Below are positions 34,637 to 44,562 of a DNA stretch of 64,000 nt, piece after piece. The translations under genes were made by a program, and so were the position numbers. How positions within the stretch are numbered: position 1 is the first letter of the stretch; each line of letters starts with the position of its first letter. The notes under the pieces were generated by a model. It was not told the origin of the DNA. It saw only the letters and a list, made by a program, of their open reading frames with translations, and did no database searches. The stretch is from Elymus sibiricus (lineage: Eukaryota > Streptophyta > Magnoliopsida > Poales > Poaceae), in NCBI GenBank assembly GCA_039707655.1, contig CM077663.1, forward strand, positions 437,861,830 to 437,925,829. The letters run 5' to 3'.

Positions 34637-35208
34637 TTCGAGGCGTCGCTTCAGACACCCGATCGGTTTATTTTATTTTTATTCTCTGATTGCTTATTCC
34701 TGTTTAATATGAATGACCTGGTTGCGTGCATCATGAATTTTATTTTGAGACCGACTAAGCGATCGTGGATTGTTTCAGTACATGTTTCTCACCTGCTATA
34801 TTGTACCTGTTTTCATGATGTTTGCGAGTACATTCAAAGTACTCACTGGCTTGTCCCTGGCTATTGTCTTGGCCAGATTTCTTGTTTGGAGAAGAGCGCA
34901 ACGACGACAGCCCGGAACCTAGGCATGAAGATAGCAGCCGCGTGAAGATAGGAGTTATCCAGGTCAGCTGTTCCTGTGGGAAATGGAGTCCCATAGACGC
35001 TGATGATCCGCAAACCGCTTCCGCCATCAACCACTAGAAACCTTTTGTTGTACTCATAGACCAAAATGGTCTTGTACTTCATATTTTTGTAATTTCGCTT
35101 GGAATTTCTGTATCAAGATTGTGTCTCATCAGCTAACAGTAATCCTGGGGCTGGTGAGCACAAGGGCCATTTACTGGGAATTAATATCCTGGAAAACCGG
35201 TCCTGACA

Positions 35209-36357
35209 ACCTTGGTATCAGAGCCAGGCTGACCATTGGCTAATCCTATCTTAGCCGGGTCAAGAAAACCTAGGTTAAACCACCCACCAGACCTTAACCC
35301 CACCACAGCCAAGCCTATCCTAGCCGATAGCCCACACAGTGACCCCGACAGCTCTTGGCAGTCGGTGCCCAACCTATCAGCCTAGCCCATCGATCACACG
35401 CCCGTGATCGACACCTGAGTTGTCCCATTCGCAAGCGTGCGAAGGAAGACTCCATTTTCTTTATATAAAGGGAACGTTTGCCCCAACCGACAACCACAGT
35501 AATACGTCGCATTTTGCGATATTTATAGCTATGGCATTGCGCTCGACCACCTTATAGCAGAACCGACTATTAATATTGCCCACGCACCGCAATATGTCAC
35601 CCAGCCCAGATGCTATACTTGAGGCCACTCCGTGATCTCACCAAGCATCCCTCACCTTGTGCACTGCCTTCACCTTGGGATTCATATAATGACCCCAGAT
35701 GCAACCCCGAGGGATTTTATTAGAATAATTGTGGGATTTTTTTTCACACCCTTGCTGTGATAAACCCAAGCCGCCATTAGCAGACCCCTGAGGCCAGACT
35801 AAGAGAGACACATCTTGTGAGTCCTCCATCCGCTCCCCAGTAGACGAAGGATATATTCCACTGTCGGGAATAATTACTCATGAACTATAGTTTGTTACCT
35901 GAACTGTCAGCGCCTTAGTTGTATTAGTTTGTGTAGCTTTTGACTGCTTGTTGTGATATCTGTACTATGTTTTAAAACTTTATGTATGAGTTTATTTTGT
36001 TGGTTGCAGTTGTTTGCTGTGATTCAAAAAAATCGATTGTAGCAAATTTCATAATAAGATTTTTCTTAAAAGACCACCGCGATGAAGAATGTTTACCCAA
36101 CAAAAATCTGAGTTGCATGCCCTCGCGTTATACGACTCACAGACCACGTACACTTAATACAGGACCGCACGCGCTTTTATCACCAAATCAATCACCTCAC
36201 TATTATACCACAGCTACACATTGGTCAGCGATTTTACTGTGACCCGTCCTATCGTGTGTGTGTGTGGTATAATTGTTTTTCTTGTTACGAATGCCGTGCG
36301 GTACGTACGTCATTTAGCAAATCTCGAGGACGAGGATTTTCTTAAGGGGGGTAGTGT
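35209..36357 (+). other. Internal domain of element E (primer site, non-coding body, polypurine tract)
   Basis: The primer-binding site TGGTATCAGAGCC at 35213-35225, complementary to initiator tRNA-Met, sits four bases inside the LTR. The polypurine tract (aaggggggtag) is at 36344-36354, just before the 3' LTR. Between them there is no frame longer than about 85 codons and no gag, protease or pol motif. Confidence 0.88.
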
Positions 36358-39300
36358 TGTAACACCCCAAAAATTTAACCATGTTTTGTTAATTAAAATT
36401 TTGCCAGGAAATTAAAATTTTTCTTTCTGGATTTTCTTGTGATCTCAGAGCCACTACTTTTGTCTGAATTTCAAAAATTCTTCTGTTCTATCTGAAAACT
36501 TTTGAATATTGTTGTGTGGCTTGAATGTTTTATTTAATCATTTTATTGCATTCATTAAAACCAGTGGAATAATTTTTAAAATAAAATTTGTCAAGATTTA
36601 ATTCATTTAATAGCATTTTACCCCTTTTAAGAGCCTCATTTGCACTACAACTATTTTATAACTCCATTTATCAATTCCACAAAAAATTGTAGATGGCATG
36701 TGATGTCCCTGGATCACTTTTATGCAAAAACCCAGCTTGGTGTTTTGTAAATTTTGAGCTCCACTTCAAGCTTTCAAATCTGGTTCAGTTTGTAGTTTGC
36801 ACTGCAATCTATTTAAATATCTCTTTAAAAATTCCATAAAAATTTGGGGATGTCAGTAGGGGTATATGACTCATGTTTATGCAAAAATCCATTTGGGTTC
36901 TTTGAAAATTTTGAGCAAACCATCCTCATTTGCATTCTGGTCCAGTTTGGCAGTTTGTACTGCAACCCTATTTTATTTTGCCTAAATTGCCTTGGGATTT
37001 TTCATGATTGTAGTAAACCCTACCAAAATCTTAAGTCCAAGAGTTTGGGATCATTGCAGTGTTTTAAGGCCATGCACTAATGCACTCTAGTTTCTGTCCA
37101 GAAATGGTTTTCTCAAAAACTTGCACTAACAATTTTTTGCTTTTGCCAAACTAAGTCTACCACCCTAGTGTGCATCTAAAGAGACCATGATCTGGTAATT
37201 TTGGTGGCCATAGCAGATCCCTAGATGGCCATGACATTTTGTCAAGCACCTGTAGTGCATGTCTAGTTTTGGCATGGTTTTATTATTGCATTGGGAAGTT
37301 GCCTTCCAGGCCAAACCAGCATGTCCACTAGAGCTTTAGCAAAGCACCCAGCCATCCTGTTAATTTGCAGCTCCACCCAAGCCTCCTGGATAGCGCTGGC
37401 ATTTCGTCGAACGCCTAGCGTGCGTGCTCTGGGTGCGGCCAGAGCGCACGTTTTGCTCGTGCTGCTCCCGAGCCGCCGCGACCAGCTACCACCTCCCCCG
37501 CTCGTTCCATTCATCTCCCCTGTCTCCTGGTTCTGCCGCGACGCGCCAAGACCCTGCCAGCCTTCCCCTCTGTAGCTCGTCGCCGTCCCCGCAAGCAGCC
37601 ACTGCCGCCACCAGAGCCTGCCATGGCCGACGCCGTCCGAGGAACCGCAGCGCGCCAGCTCGCTCCATTGTGCAGTGGTGAGTTCGTCTGGATGTGCCGA
37701 CCAGCTCCAATCGCCGCCACGTCGCCTGCTAGCAACAGAACGGCGGTTCGCCGGCGTTCTTATCCACAGCCGCGGGAAACCGACCTCCTCGGGCTATAAA
37801 TAGCCCCCCCAGATCCCCGTGAGCTCGTCAGCGCCATGAGAGAAGCAGAACGAAGCCTCCCCTAGCTCCAATTTAGCCGGAAGCCACCGTCTTCCCCAAC
37901 TCCGGCAGCTTCGGCCGCCGCCGCTTTCTGGTTAAATCTGAGCAAGCCAGAGCGTCCCCCTCCTCATTCTTGCCGCCGTTAGCTTCCCCTCTGCCCCGCG
38001 AAGCCACCCCGCCTCTCAAATTCGATCGGGAGCCACCGTAGCCCGAGCTCCCAATTGCTCCCGAAGCCGCCGTCCGCCATGGATGAAGGGGTGCTCACCC
38101 CCGAACTCCCCGGCGATCCTTTTGCTCTCCAGAGGATGGGGCCCTTCCTCCTGAGCACGCCGGTGTGCACACCTCCAGGAGAGGTGCCTCCTAGCGCCGG
38201 CAATCGTTGCCGGAGTCGGCCTCTGCCTCTGGCCAGGAGCGCGCGAGAGGTGGGAGGCAAACCCGACAGGTGGGCCCCACCTGTCGGTGTCTCAACCCAG
38301 CCGCCAGTGGCGCAACCCGGCTGATACGTTTTCCCCCTGGAGAGGCGTATTCCTGTAAGTGCGCAACTGTTTTCAGAAAGCGTAAAACCCCCGAAGTGCG
38401 TCCCCCCTTCTCTGGAAACGTATTCCGAGCCGATGCGTTTTCCTTTTTCTGGATTTTATTAAATCAGAATTTTGACCAGACTTTGACTGGCTATATCTTT
38501 TAAAATAAAACCCCAAATGAATTGATTCTTTTTCCTACCTCTCTCAAATTTCATCTAGTTTATTTTCATATTTATTTGAAAATTTTTAAAGACAACTTTT
38601 TGTACTGTTTTTGAATCGCGTGTTGATTCAAATATTTTTCAAATAGGAAACGGAGAGAGAAGAAAAAACTTTCAAAAGTTTTGTGATGCACCCTACCTCT
38701 CCCCACATTAAAGGCAAGCATCCTGAACCCTGGTATAGTATTTGTGGTGAAATGTTTGGTGTGACAAATGAAACTATACACACATGACGTGCGCGTTATT
38801 TCATGTGAAGGTGTGATCATGCTTGCAATACATGATAATGATTCTTGCTATTAAACTTGAGATGCTTGTGACAGTAGTCACCACCTTGTGCCACCCATGC
38901 CTACCGGAAGGAATCCAGGATAAGTCTCTGTCTTGGGTAGACATGAGCTTGGTGCTGACATCTCGTTGGAGCGAGAATGGTCAGTGAGGCATGATGGGGT
39001 GAGATAAGTGGTGATTCTGCCCAAGAGTGTGGAAAATATTTGTTGTGCTAACCATGCAGGGAACACATAAGCCTCCTGAGTCGACCATAGATCGAGTCTT
39101 GTTCCAGTAACCCCCATACTTGTTTGGTACTACCACTCGTCCCTGCCGCAGGTAGGGTACGGTCCAGTAAGTTGTCATCCCCTTTCTTAGCACACACCGT
39201 ACAGAGAGGCCATGGTGGAAGATACCGGCTGCAGCCGGTAGGCATGCCACCTGGTCCGGGGGCATGGGTGTTTCCGGTTGGGACCGAGAGGGGGGCACCC

Positions 39301-39816
39301 CTTAGAGCGCGCGATATAAATTTGATCCCATGCTAATCGAGGTTGGAGCCTCCCCACTTAGAGTTTTGCTTAACGAGTGTCATGGGTGATTCCAGACACT
39401 GGTAAGTTAAGCTGGTGTGTGCGGGTCAGGTGTGTTGTCAATTCAAAGACCATAAACGGAATTAGTCCCGATGGACTAAGGAAATCCGTTACTCGTGGGT
39501 AAAGAGTACACCCTCTGCAGAGTTTATATCTATTCGAATAGCCGTGTCCGTGGTTAAGGACTATAGTCTGGGATGGGCCACGTGTCGGTCTTAGTGTCGG
39601 TCTTCGGAGGAAAACTTCTAAACCGCTTCCGCCATCAACCACTAGAAACCTTTTGTTGTACTCATAGACCAAAATGGTCTTGTACTTCATATTTTTGTAA
39701 TTTCGCTTGGAATTTCTGTATCAAGATTGTGTCTCATCAGCTAACAGTAATCCTGGGGCTGGTGAGCACAAGGGCCATTTACTGGGAATTAATATCCTGG
39801 AAAACCGGTCCTGACA
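36358..39816 (+). repeat. 3' LTR of element E, with 738-bp internal deletion
   Basis: It is collinear with the 5' LTR except for loss of the stretch equivalent to 34280-35017. The six bases AAACCG occur at both deletion edges of the intact copy (34274-34279 and 35012-35017) and once here (39620-39625). The length difference between LTRs is exactly 738, so no other net indel exists. Confidence 0.93.
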
Positions 39817-39821
39817 ATTCC

Positions 39822-39906
39822 CCGGGCACAGATTTCACTGTCGAAGACAAGGTGAGCCATCGATTCCTTCTGGCGATCACAGTGGAACTCTCAATGAAAG
39901 CACCAA
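39822..39906 (-). other. Element D gag start fragment and leader
   Basis: Between element E and the 5' LTR of D lie 85 bases. The minus strand begins TTGGTGCTTTCATTGAGAG directly after the LTR, the same leader as in element A (41921-41949). It is a candidate primer site whose tRNA I cannot name. It then has an ATG at 39860 that opens gag (MAHLVFDSEICA). The insertion of E follows about 14 codons in. Confidence 0.75.
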
Positions 39907-40373
39907 TGTCGGTGTCAAAACCGGCGGATCTCGGGTAGGGGGTCCCGAACTGTGATACTTGGATCGATGGTAACAGGAGACAAAGGGGACAAGGTTTTAC
40001 CCAGGTTCGGGCCCTCCTATGGAGGTAATACCCTACGTCCTGCTCGATTATATTGATCGTATAGAGATTACAGAGTTGATCTACCACGATATCGTATGAC
40101 TAAACCCTAGATGAGTTCTGTTGGCCTATGACCTAAAACCCTCCGGCTTATATAGACGCCGGGGGTGCCTAGGGTTACACATGGTCGGTTACACGTCGAA
40201 GGGATAAACATGCCTAATCTACTTTAAACGTGGAGAACACGCCTTGATTCTCGAAGCTTCCTTCCTGGAGTCCGGGCCTTCAATCAATCCAGTGTCCGGC
40301 GAGCGGCGCATATAGTCCGGCCCATATGAGATAGGTCGGCCCCCCGAGGACCCCTTAATCCAGGACTCCCTCA
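39907..40373 (-). repeat. 5' LTR of element D
   Basis: The 467-bp promoter LTR of D in minus orientation. The TATATAAG box (minus) is at about 40147-40154. It differs from 21133-21599 at nine single bases and no indels. Confidence 0.95.
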
Positions 40374-40378
40374 GTGGG

Positions 40379-40722
40379 CCCCGAGGCGACGACAAGCTAG
40401 GGGAGCGCGCCCTAGGGGGGGGGGCGCCCCCCAGGCTTGTGGTGGCCTCGTGGCTCTTCTGGCCCAACTCCAACGCTCCCTGGGCTTCTTCTGGTCCATA
40501 AAAAATCACCGTAGATTTTTATTCCGTTTGGACTCCGTTTGATATTCCTTTTCTGTAAAACTCAAAAACACGGAAAAAACAGAAACTGGCACTAGGCTCT
40601 AGATTAATAGGTTAGTCCCAAAAATAATATAAAGTTGTAGTAAAATGATTGTAAAACATCCAAGAATGATAATATAACAGCATGGAACAAGAAAAAATTA
40701 TAGATACGTTGGAGACGTATCA
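40379..40722 (-). repeat. 5' LTR of element C, remaining part
   Basis: This resumes the LTR of C after element D and its duplicated GTGGG (40374-40378). It matches 14500-14844 and ends acgtatca at 40722, followed by the target duplication GGCCT. Confidence 0.92.
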
Positions 40723-40727
40723 GGCCT

Positions 40728-41903
40728 CGTCGTCGAATTGCGGCAGCAGGCGCCGGCGCGGGTAACTCTTGTTTTGGTCTGGCCGCTAAATGTCGAACCC
40801 TTCTTCGGCTGCTTGGACTTTGGTCCATCTGTTGTTGATTGTGTCTTGCTCAGCTTTGAGCTGCTGCTGCTTTGCCTTTAAGCTCCGAGTGGTGGCTATG
40901 AGCTGTTGCCTGAATCGTTCTTGGTCCTCGGGGTTTTCGGGGATGGTGAACTCTTTGGCTTCAAGGCTCTCCTCCTCCTTAGCGGGTGGGAGGTAGTTAT
41001 CATCGTCGGAATCATTGAGGTTCTCGACGTCCTTTTGATCCGTTAGCCTTTTTGGGTCCTCTAGCGGCTCCTCGGGGGCTTCAGGGTCGCCGAGGTCCTC
41101 CGGGGTGTCAATTTCCCCGATGCCTGCGATGGCCTCCCTTCCCTTGTTGGTCTTGGATCGCTTGCGTTGTTTACGGCGATTTGACGCTTCGCCGGATTTT
41201 TCGCCGTTCCTCCTGGGGGTGTGGTTTTCCCTATCGTTACGGGTATCCACCATATAGACATCATAGGTCGAGGTGGCTGTCCACTGCCCGGTGGTCACAG
41301 GGGCGGGGTCGCCGATCTCAGCTTCATCCATGTGTTCTGCCTCCTCGGAGGTGTACTCCAACATGTCGGTTAAGTCTTCGACAGTGGCTACTAAGTGGGC
41401 GGCGGGTGGGCCGTAAAATTCCCCGTAGATCTTCCTCGATTCGATTGGATCCAGTCTAGAGCCTCGTTTAACCACGAGAGGACGACCAGATCATTTTGCT
41501 GATAGCCCTGGGATGTAAGCTCCAAGGTGTCTTCGGGATAGGCGTGTTTGGCACAGGCCCAATCCTGATATTCAGTTACTATCAACGAGCCCGGGCTCAA
41601 GGCCGGACCTTCGGCGGAGATAGATCTGAGGGTCAAGCCGGATAGGGGACCCGAAGTTAAAGCTCTGGGATTTTCGGGTCCGTCGGACGAAACCGAGGGC
41701 TCCGCAAGGAACAGATCGCCACGGGAGTCGATGGTGAACTCTAGGTTCCCGAACCTGATCTCCTGACCGTGGGCAAAATTTTCGATCTGGCCTAGATGGC
41801 CGGTTGAGTTAGCATGTAGTACAACACTGCCGAATGCGAAGACCTGTCCGGGGACGAAGACGTCCTCGTTACGGGCCTGTTCGCTGATGATTAAGCGAGC
41901 CAT
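40728..41903 (-). pseudogene. Element A gag, N-terminal half
   Basis: The minus-strand frame opens at the ATG at 41903 (MARLIISEQARNEDVFVPGQ). It includes QEIRFGNLEFTIDSRGDLF, a block also found at the gag start of D and, more loosely, G. A frame change in the 41391-41475 overlap moves to a second open stretch (to 40786). That stretch is rich in Glu, Arg and Lys with a coiled-coil-like end (RQQLIATTRSLKAKQQQLKA). The protein continues, after insertion C, at 13171. The position just inside the 5' LTR and the shared block support gag. An N-terminal role in particle assembly is inferred only. Confidence 0.75.
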
Positions 41904-41949
41904 CAATCCACGGGTGATCTCACAGCGGAACTCTTAATGAAAGCACCAA

Positions 41950-44557
41950 TGTCGGTGTCAAAACCGGCGGATCTCGGGTAAGGGGTCCCGAACTGTGGAC
42001 CTAGGATCAATGGTAATAGGGGACGAAGGAGACGGTGTTTACCCAGGTTCGGGCCCTCGTGAGGAGGTAAAACCCTACGTCCTTCTTGATTGTATTGATG
42101 AGTATGAAGGTTACAGAGTTGATCTACCTCGAGATCAAAAGAGCTAAACCCTAGATTAGTTGACTTGTCTCTCTACGAACTAAGCCCCCTGGTTTATATA
42201 GACACCAGTGTAGGGTAACGCAACAGAAAACAAAAAATTTCCGACCTACGCACCAGCCCAGGACCACTATGGAGACTGCATACAAGGTTTGATCATTTTC
42301 GTTACCGACTCGTAGCGCAGCGGAAGTAGAGTCGATGACGAACGGCGGTGCAGATCCCCGCAGCTAGGATTTTACAACCTCCCAACCGCGAGGATGTATA
42401 CCCTCATCCGCCCATGGACAGCCCTCCGGGAGGCGGTCAGACAGTCCCTCGGACGGTGTCGTGGACAGCCCTTCGGGAGGACCTCAAAAACTTGGACTGT
42501 CACTCGGACAGCCCTTCGGGAGGACCTTCGAAACTCGGACGGTCACACGGACAGCCATTCGGGAGGCACTCTCGAACTAAGACCGAAACTACGATCTCTC
42601 TACAGAGTTGCACACATACGGTGTCATCTATCCGGCAGGGCTTCGCCGTCCAGAACTAGTTCCCGCCGGAACCCAGACAGCCTTTCGGCTCTATGAAACT
42701 ATTTCGCTGGGAGGGAGAGAAGAAGCCAGATCATTGCAATGGCACTTGTATGTGAGAAAGAGTGAGTTTTTGGGCAGCCCACTCACCTCTATTTATAGGA
42801 AAACCAAGGGCTAGGATGGGCATTTCAAAAATACCAAAACTTGCTCATGAAGGAAACACTTTCCAAGGGCAAAATGGGAAGGCAAGTAGGCAAGTGGGGC
42901 TCCAAGGTGGAGCCCACTTCTTGGCCGGCCACAACCCTTGTGGGGGCCCCCCAAGGTGGTCCCCATCCATCCATCCCTTCTAGAAGCCTTTTGGGAAAAT
43001 ATCCCAAAAGGTACTTTTCCAAAAATATCCCAAAAAGCACTTTCACTATTCACGACGACATATTTCAGCGTGTGATCGAACTGAAAATATTCATGTGGGC
43101 TTAGAACATTTCCAGTACCCACCAAAATAATTTACAACGCGAGCCGGAACAATTCCGGTTTAGTGATTTTCATTTGCGAAAAGCATCTGAAGCGGTTTCG
43201 GCAGCTCCGGAACATTTCCGGTTTTCATTCCGGAAAATTCCAGAAAGTTTCCAGAATGATTCTGGCACCCTCCAAGAATTATCAGGCATGTGCCAAAACC
43301 AATTTGACTTTACGGTATCCTCTGAAACAACTTTTCAGTTTCACCGGAACTCATCCGGTGACCTCTCTCTGCGGAACTTTTCCGCTGTCCGAAACTTTTC
43401 CGGTGTCCGAAACTTTTTCGGTGTTTTTCTCTCAGACTCCCTGTCTAGTATTCAGCAGATAGATGACCCTTAAGCGTGTGACCCTATAGGTTCGGTGAAG
43501 CATAGACATGACCCGGAACCCCTTCCGATCAATGATCAACATCGGAGCCGTGGACACCCATATTGATCCCTATACCCACACGAATGTATATTCGAGTGAA
43601 CCTCCAGTTGCCGTGTGCTATTCCTGTTGCTTCGCGATATGTTACAAATACCCGAGGTGAGACATGTAGGCATCCCCGTGGATCAACAACTTGTCCACTA
43701 TGCCAGTTACCTCGTTACCGGTATTGTTCTTTTTTCTCGTTCCCGTGTTCCGGCATCCCCGTGATCAAATCACAAAGTGTCTGGCCAGAGATATCTCTCC
43801 ATCGTCAGAGGAGCAAATCCCAATCTTGAGCTATCAAGTTACTTGACATACCTTTCCATGAACCCGTAAGCCGCCGTAATAGTCACCCATTTACGGATGA
43901 CGTTTAACAAACCCCAAAGTTCATGAAGCAAGCATGAAGAAACTCGATACTCTCATGGTCTAAGGAATTATGCAAACGTTAACCATCTCTGTGTTATTAA
44001 CCATTAACTTATGACGAATGTATCTCATAGCATAACATCAATCGGGTCGATTCAACACAAGTGTTCTACCAACAATTGTGCCCTCAAAATTGCCGGCATA
44101 GTCATGCCCATGATCAGGAAAACAGGATCATCATGCAATACTTGAGCCAGTCTTAGAGGCCAGACTAGGAATACATTTTACCGTTTATTATCCCACACGT
44201 GCACATGAGTTTCCCTCCAAGCCTCGTTTTATTTGCAGACTCGAGAATCATGGCAGTTATAGCATGGAACATAAACATAATTATGAACAGGGAGATAATC
44301 AATAACATTTATTATTGCCTCTAGGGCATATCTCCTACAACCAGGGGTACCTAGGGTTACACATGGTCGGTTTCCATCCGGGCATAGATACGCCCATTCT
44401 GACTTGTAGGACACACCAAGTCTTCGGAATATTCCCCCCTAAGCCTAGGGTCATTATGTAGTCCGGCCTTCCCGAGGATGCCACAAGGCGGCCCACTGGG
44501 CTGGACCATAAGAGACAAGCCAACAGCCCGATGACCCCTTAATCCCGGACTCCCTCA
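41950..44557 (-). repeat. 5' LTR of element A, interrupted by solo LTR F
   Basis: The two pieces 41950-42208 and 44345-44557 together give 472 bp and match 29-500. The TATATAAA box (minus) at 42193-42200 is intact. The insertion lies 8 bases upstream of it in transcription direction, separating the core promoter from the upstream LTR half. Confidence 0.93.
42209..44339 (-). mobile_element. Element F: solo copia LTR (BARE/Angela-like)
   Basis: 2131 bp from TGTAGGGTAA to TCTCCTACA on the plus strand, flanked by exact ACCAG duplications (42204-42208 and 44340-44344). On the minus strand it begins TGTAGGAGATATGCCCTAGA, close to the remembered start of BARE/Angela LTRs. No primer site, polypurine tract or coding region is attached, so this is a solo LTR left by LTR-LTR recombination. 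Near 42416-42566 a unit containing ggacagcccttcgggagg repeats four times with 43-47 bp spacing. Confidence 0.9.
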
Positions 44558-44562
44558 GAGGT

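Larger units (their letters stand above)
31012..35208 (+). repeat. 5' LTR of element E (4197 bp)
   Basis: The LTR has four zones: AT-rich (31012-31980), GC-rich island (about 32040-33000) with a TATA box, AT-rich to about 33400, then mixed sequence with a 64-bp tandem array. The palindrome-like CCGACAGGTGGG...CCCACCTGTCGG lies at 32917-32941 and ACCGGCTGCAGCCGGT at about 33878-33893. The frame 32733-32978 (MNEGVLTPEL start) recurs in the 3' copy as MDEGVLTPEL but has no known domain. Confidence 0.93.
31012..39816 (+). mobile_element. Element E: non-coding LTR retrotransposon with giant LTRs
   Basis: LTRs TGTAACACCC to CCTGACA at 31012-35208 (4197 bp) and 36358-39816 (3459 bp) are flanked by the exact duplication ATTCC (31007-31011 and 39817-39821). 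The internal domain is only 1149 bp, with a tRNA-Met type primer site at one end, a polypurine tract at the other and no coding capacity. It depends wholly on proteins made elsewhere. LTR divergence is about 1.5% over the first 1.1 kb. I do not know the family name. It is a LARD-like derivative, but unusual in having almost no interior. Confidence 0.93.
21133..40373 (-). mobile_element. Element D: near-complete Fatima-like gypsy retrotransposon with antisense gene
   Basis: 467-bp LTRs at 21133-21599 and 39907-40373 differ at 9 sites, and the target duplication GTGGG is exact (21128-21132 and 40374-40378). The order on the minus strand is 5' LTR, gag, protease, RT, RNase H, a second RNase H-like domain, integrase, non-coding gap, convergent antisense gene (plus strand), 3' LTR. 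The second RNase H and the antisense gene fit the Tat/Retand branch of gypsy elements (family knowledge). Element E sits within the first codons of gag, and a small deletion near 27630 breaks pol, so this copy is dead. Without E it is about 10.4 kb. Confidence 0.93.
13177..40722 (-). mobile_element. Element C: non-autonomous Athila-like gypsy element (WHAM/Sabrina-like)
   Basis: The LTRs are at 13177-14844 and 19809-40722; the second is split by element D. The target duplication GGCCT is exact at 13172-13176 and 40723-40727. Minus orientation follows from the primer-binding site at 19781-19798 and the AAGCTTGGGGATGC tract next to the other LTR. The internal region is 4964 bp, with one decayed unusual protein gene in the gag position and no protease, RT or integrase. 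It interrupts the gag of element A. Confidence 0.92.
29..44557 (-). mobile_element. Element A: non-autonomous gypsy LTR retrotransposon (Fatima-like), host of the nested stack
   Basis: Both ends are seen: a 472-bp LTR at 29-500 and its partner at 41950-44557, which is also 472 bp once solo LTR F and its duplication are removed. The flanking 5-bp target duplication is GAGGT at 24-28 and 44558-44562. Read on the minus strand the LTR opens TGAGGGAGTC and closes with CACCGACA or CACCTACA. The body holds gag and protease on the minus strand and a spliced antisense gene on the plus strand. No reverse transcriptase, RNase H or integrase is present between the protease stop at 11169 and the antisense gene end at 9938, so A is non-autonomous. 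The LTRs differ at about 28 of 470 sites by eye. Insertions B, C (with D and E) and F lie inside it. Confidence 0.9.

Noticed and set aside
35213..35225. tRNA gene
   Set aside because: The tRNA-complementary words at primer-binding sites (also 6833-6850 and 19781-19798) are too short and lack a cloverleaf; they are priming sites.
42209..44339. Full copia element instead of solo LTR
   Set aside because: No internal domain, primer site or coding frame. One LTR with perfect flanking duplications fits a solo LTR.
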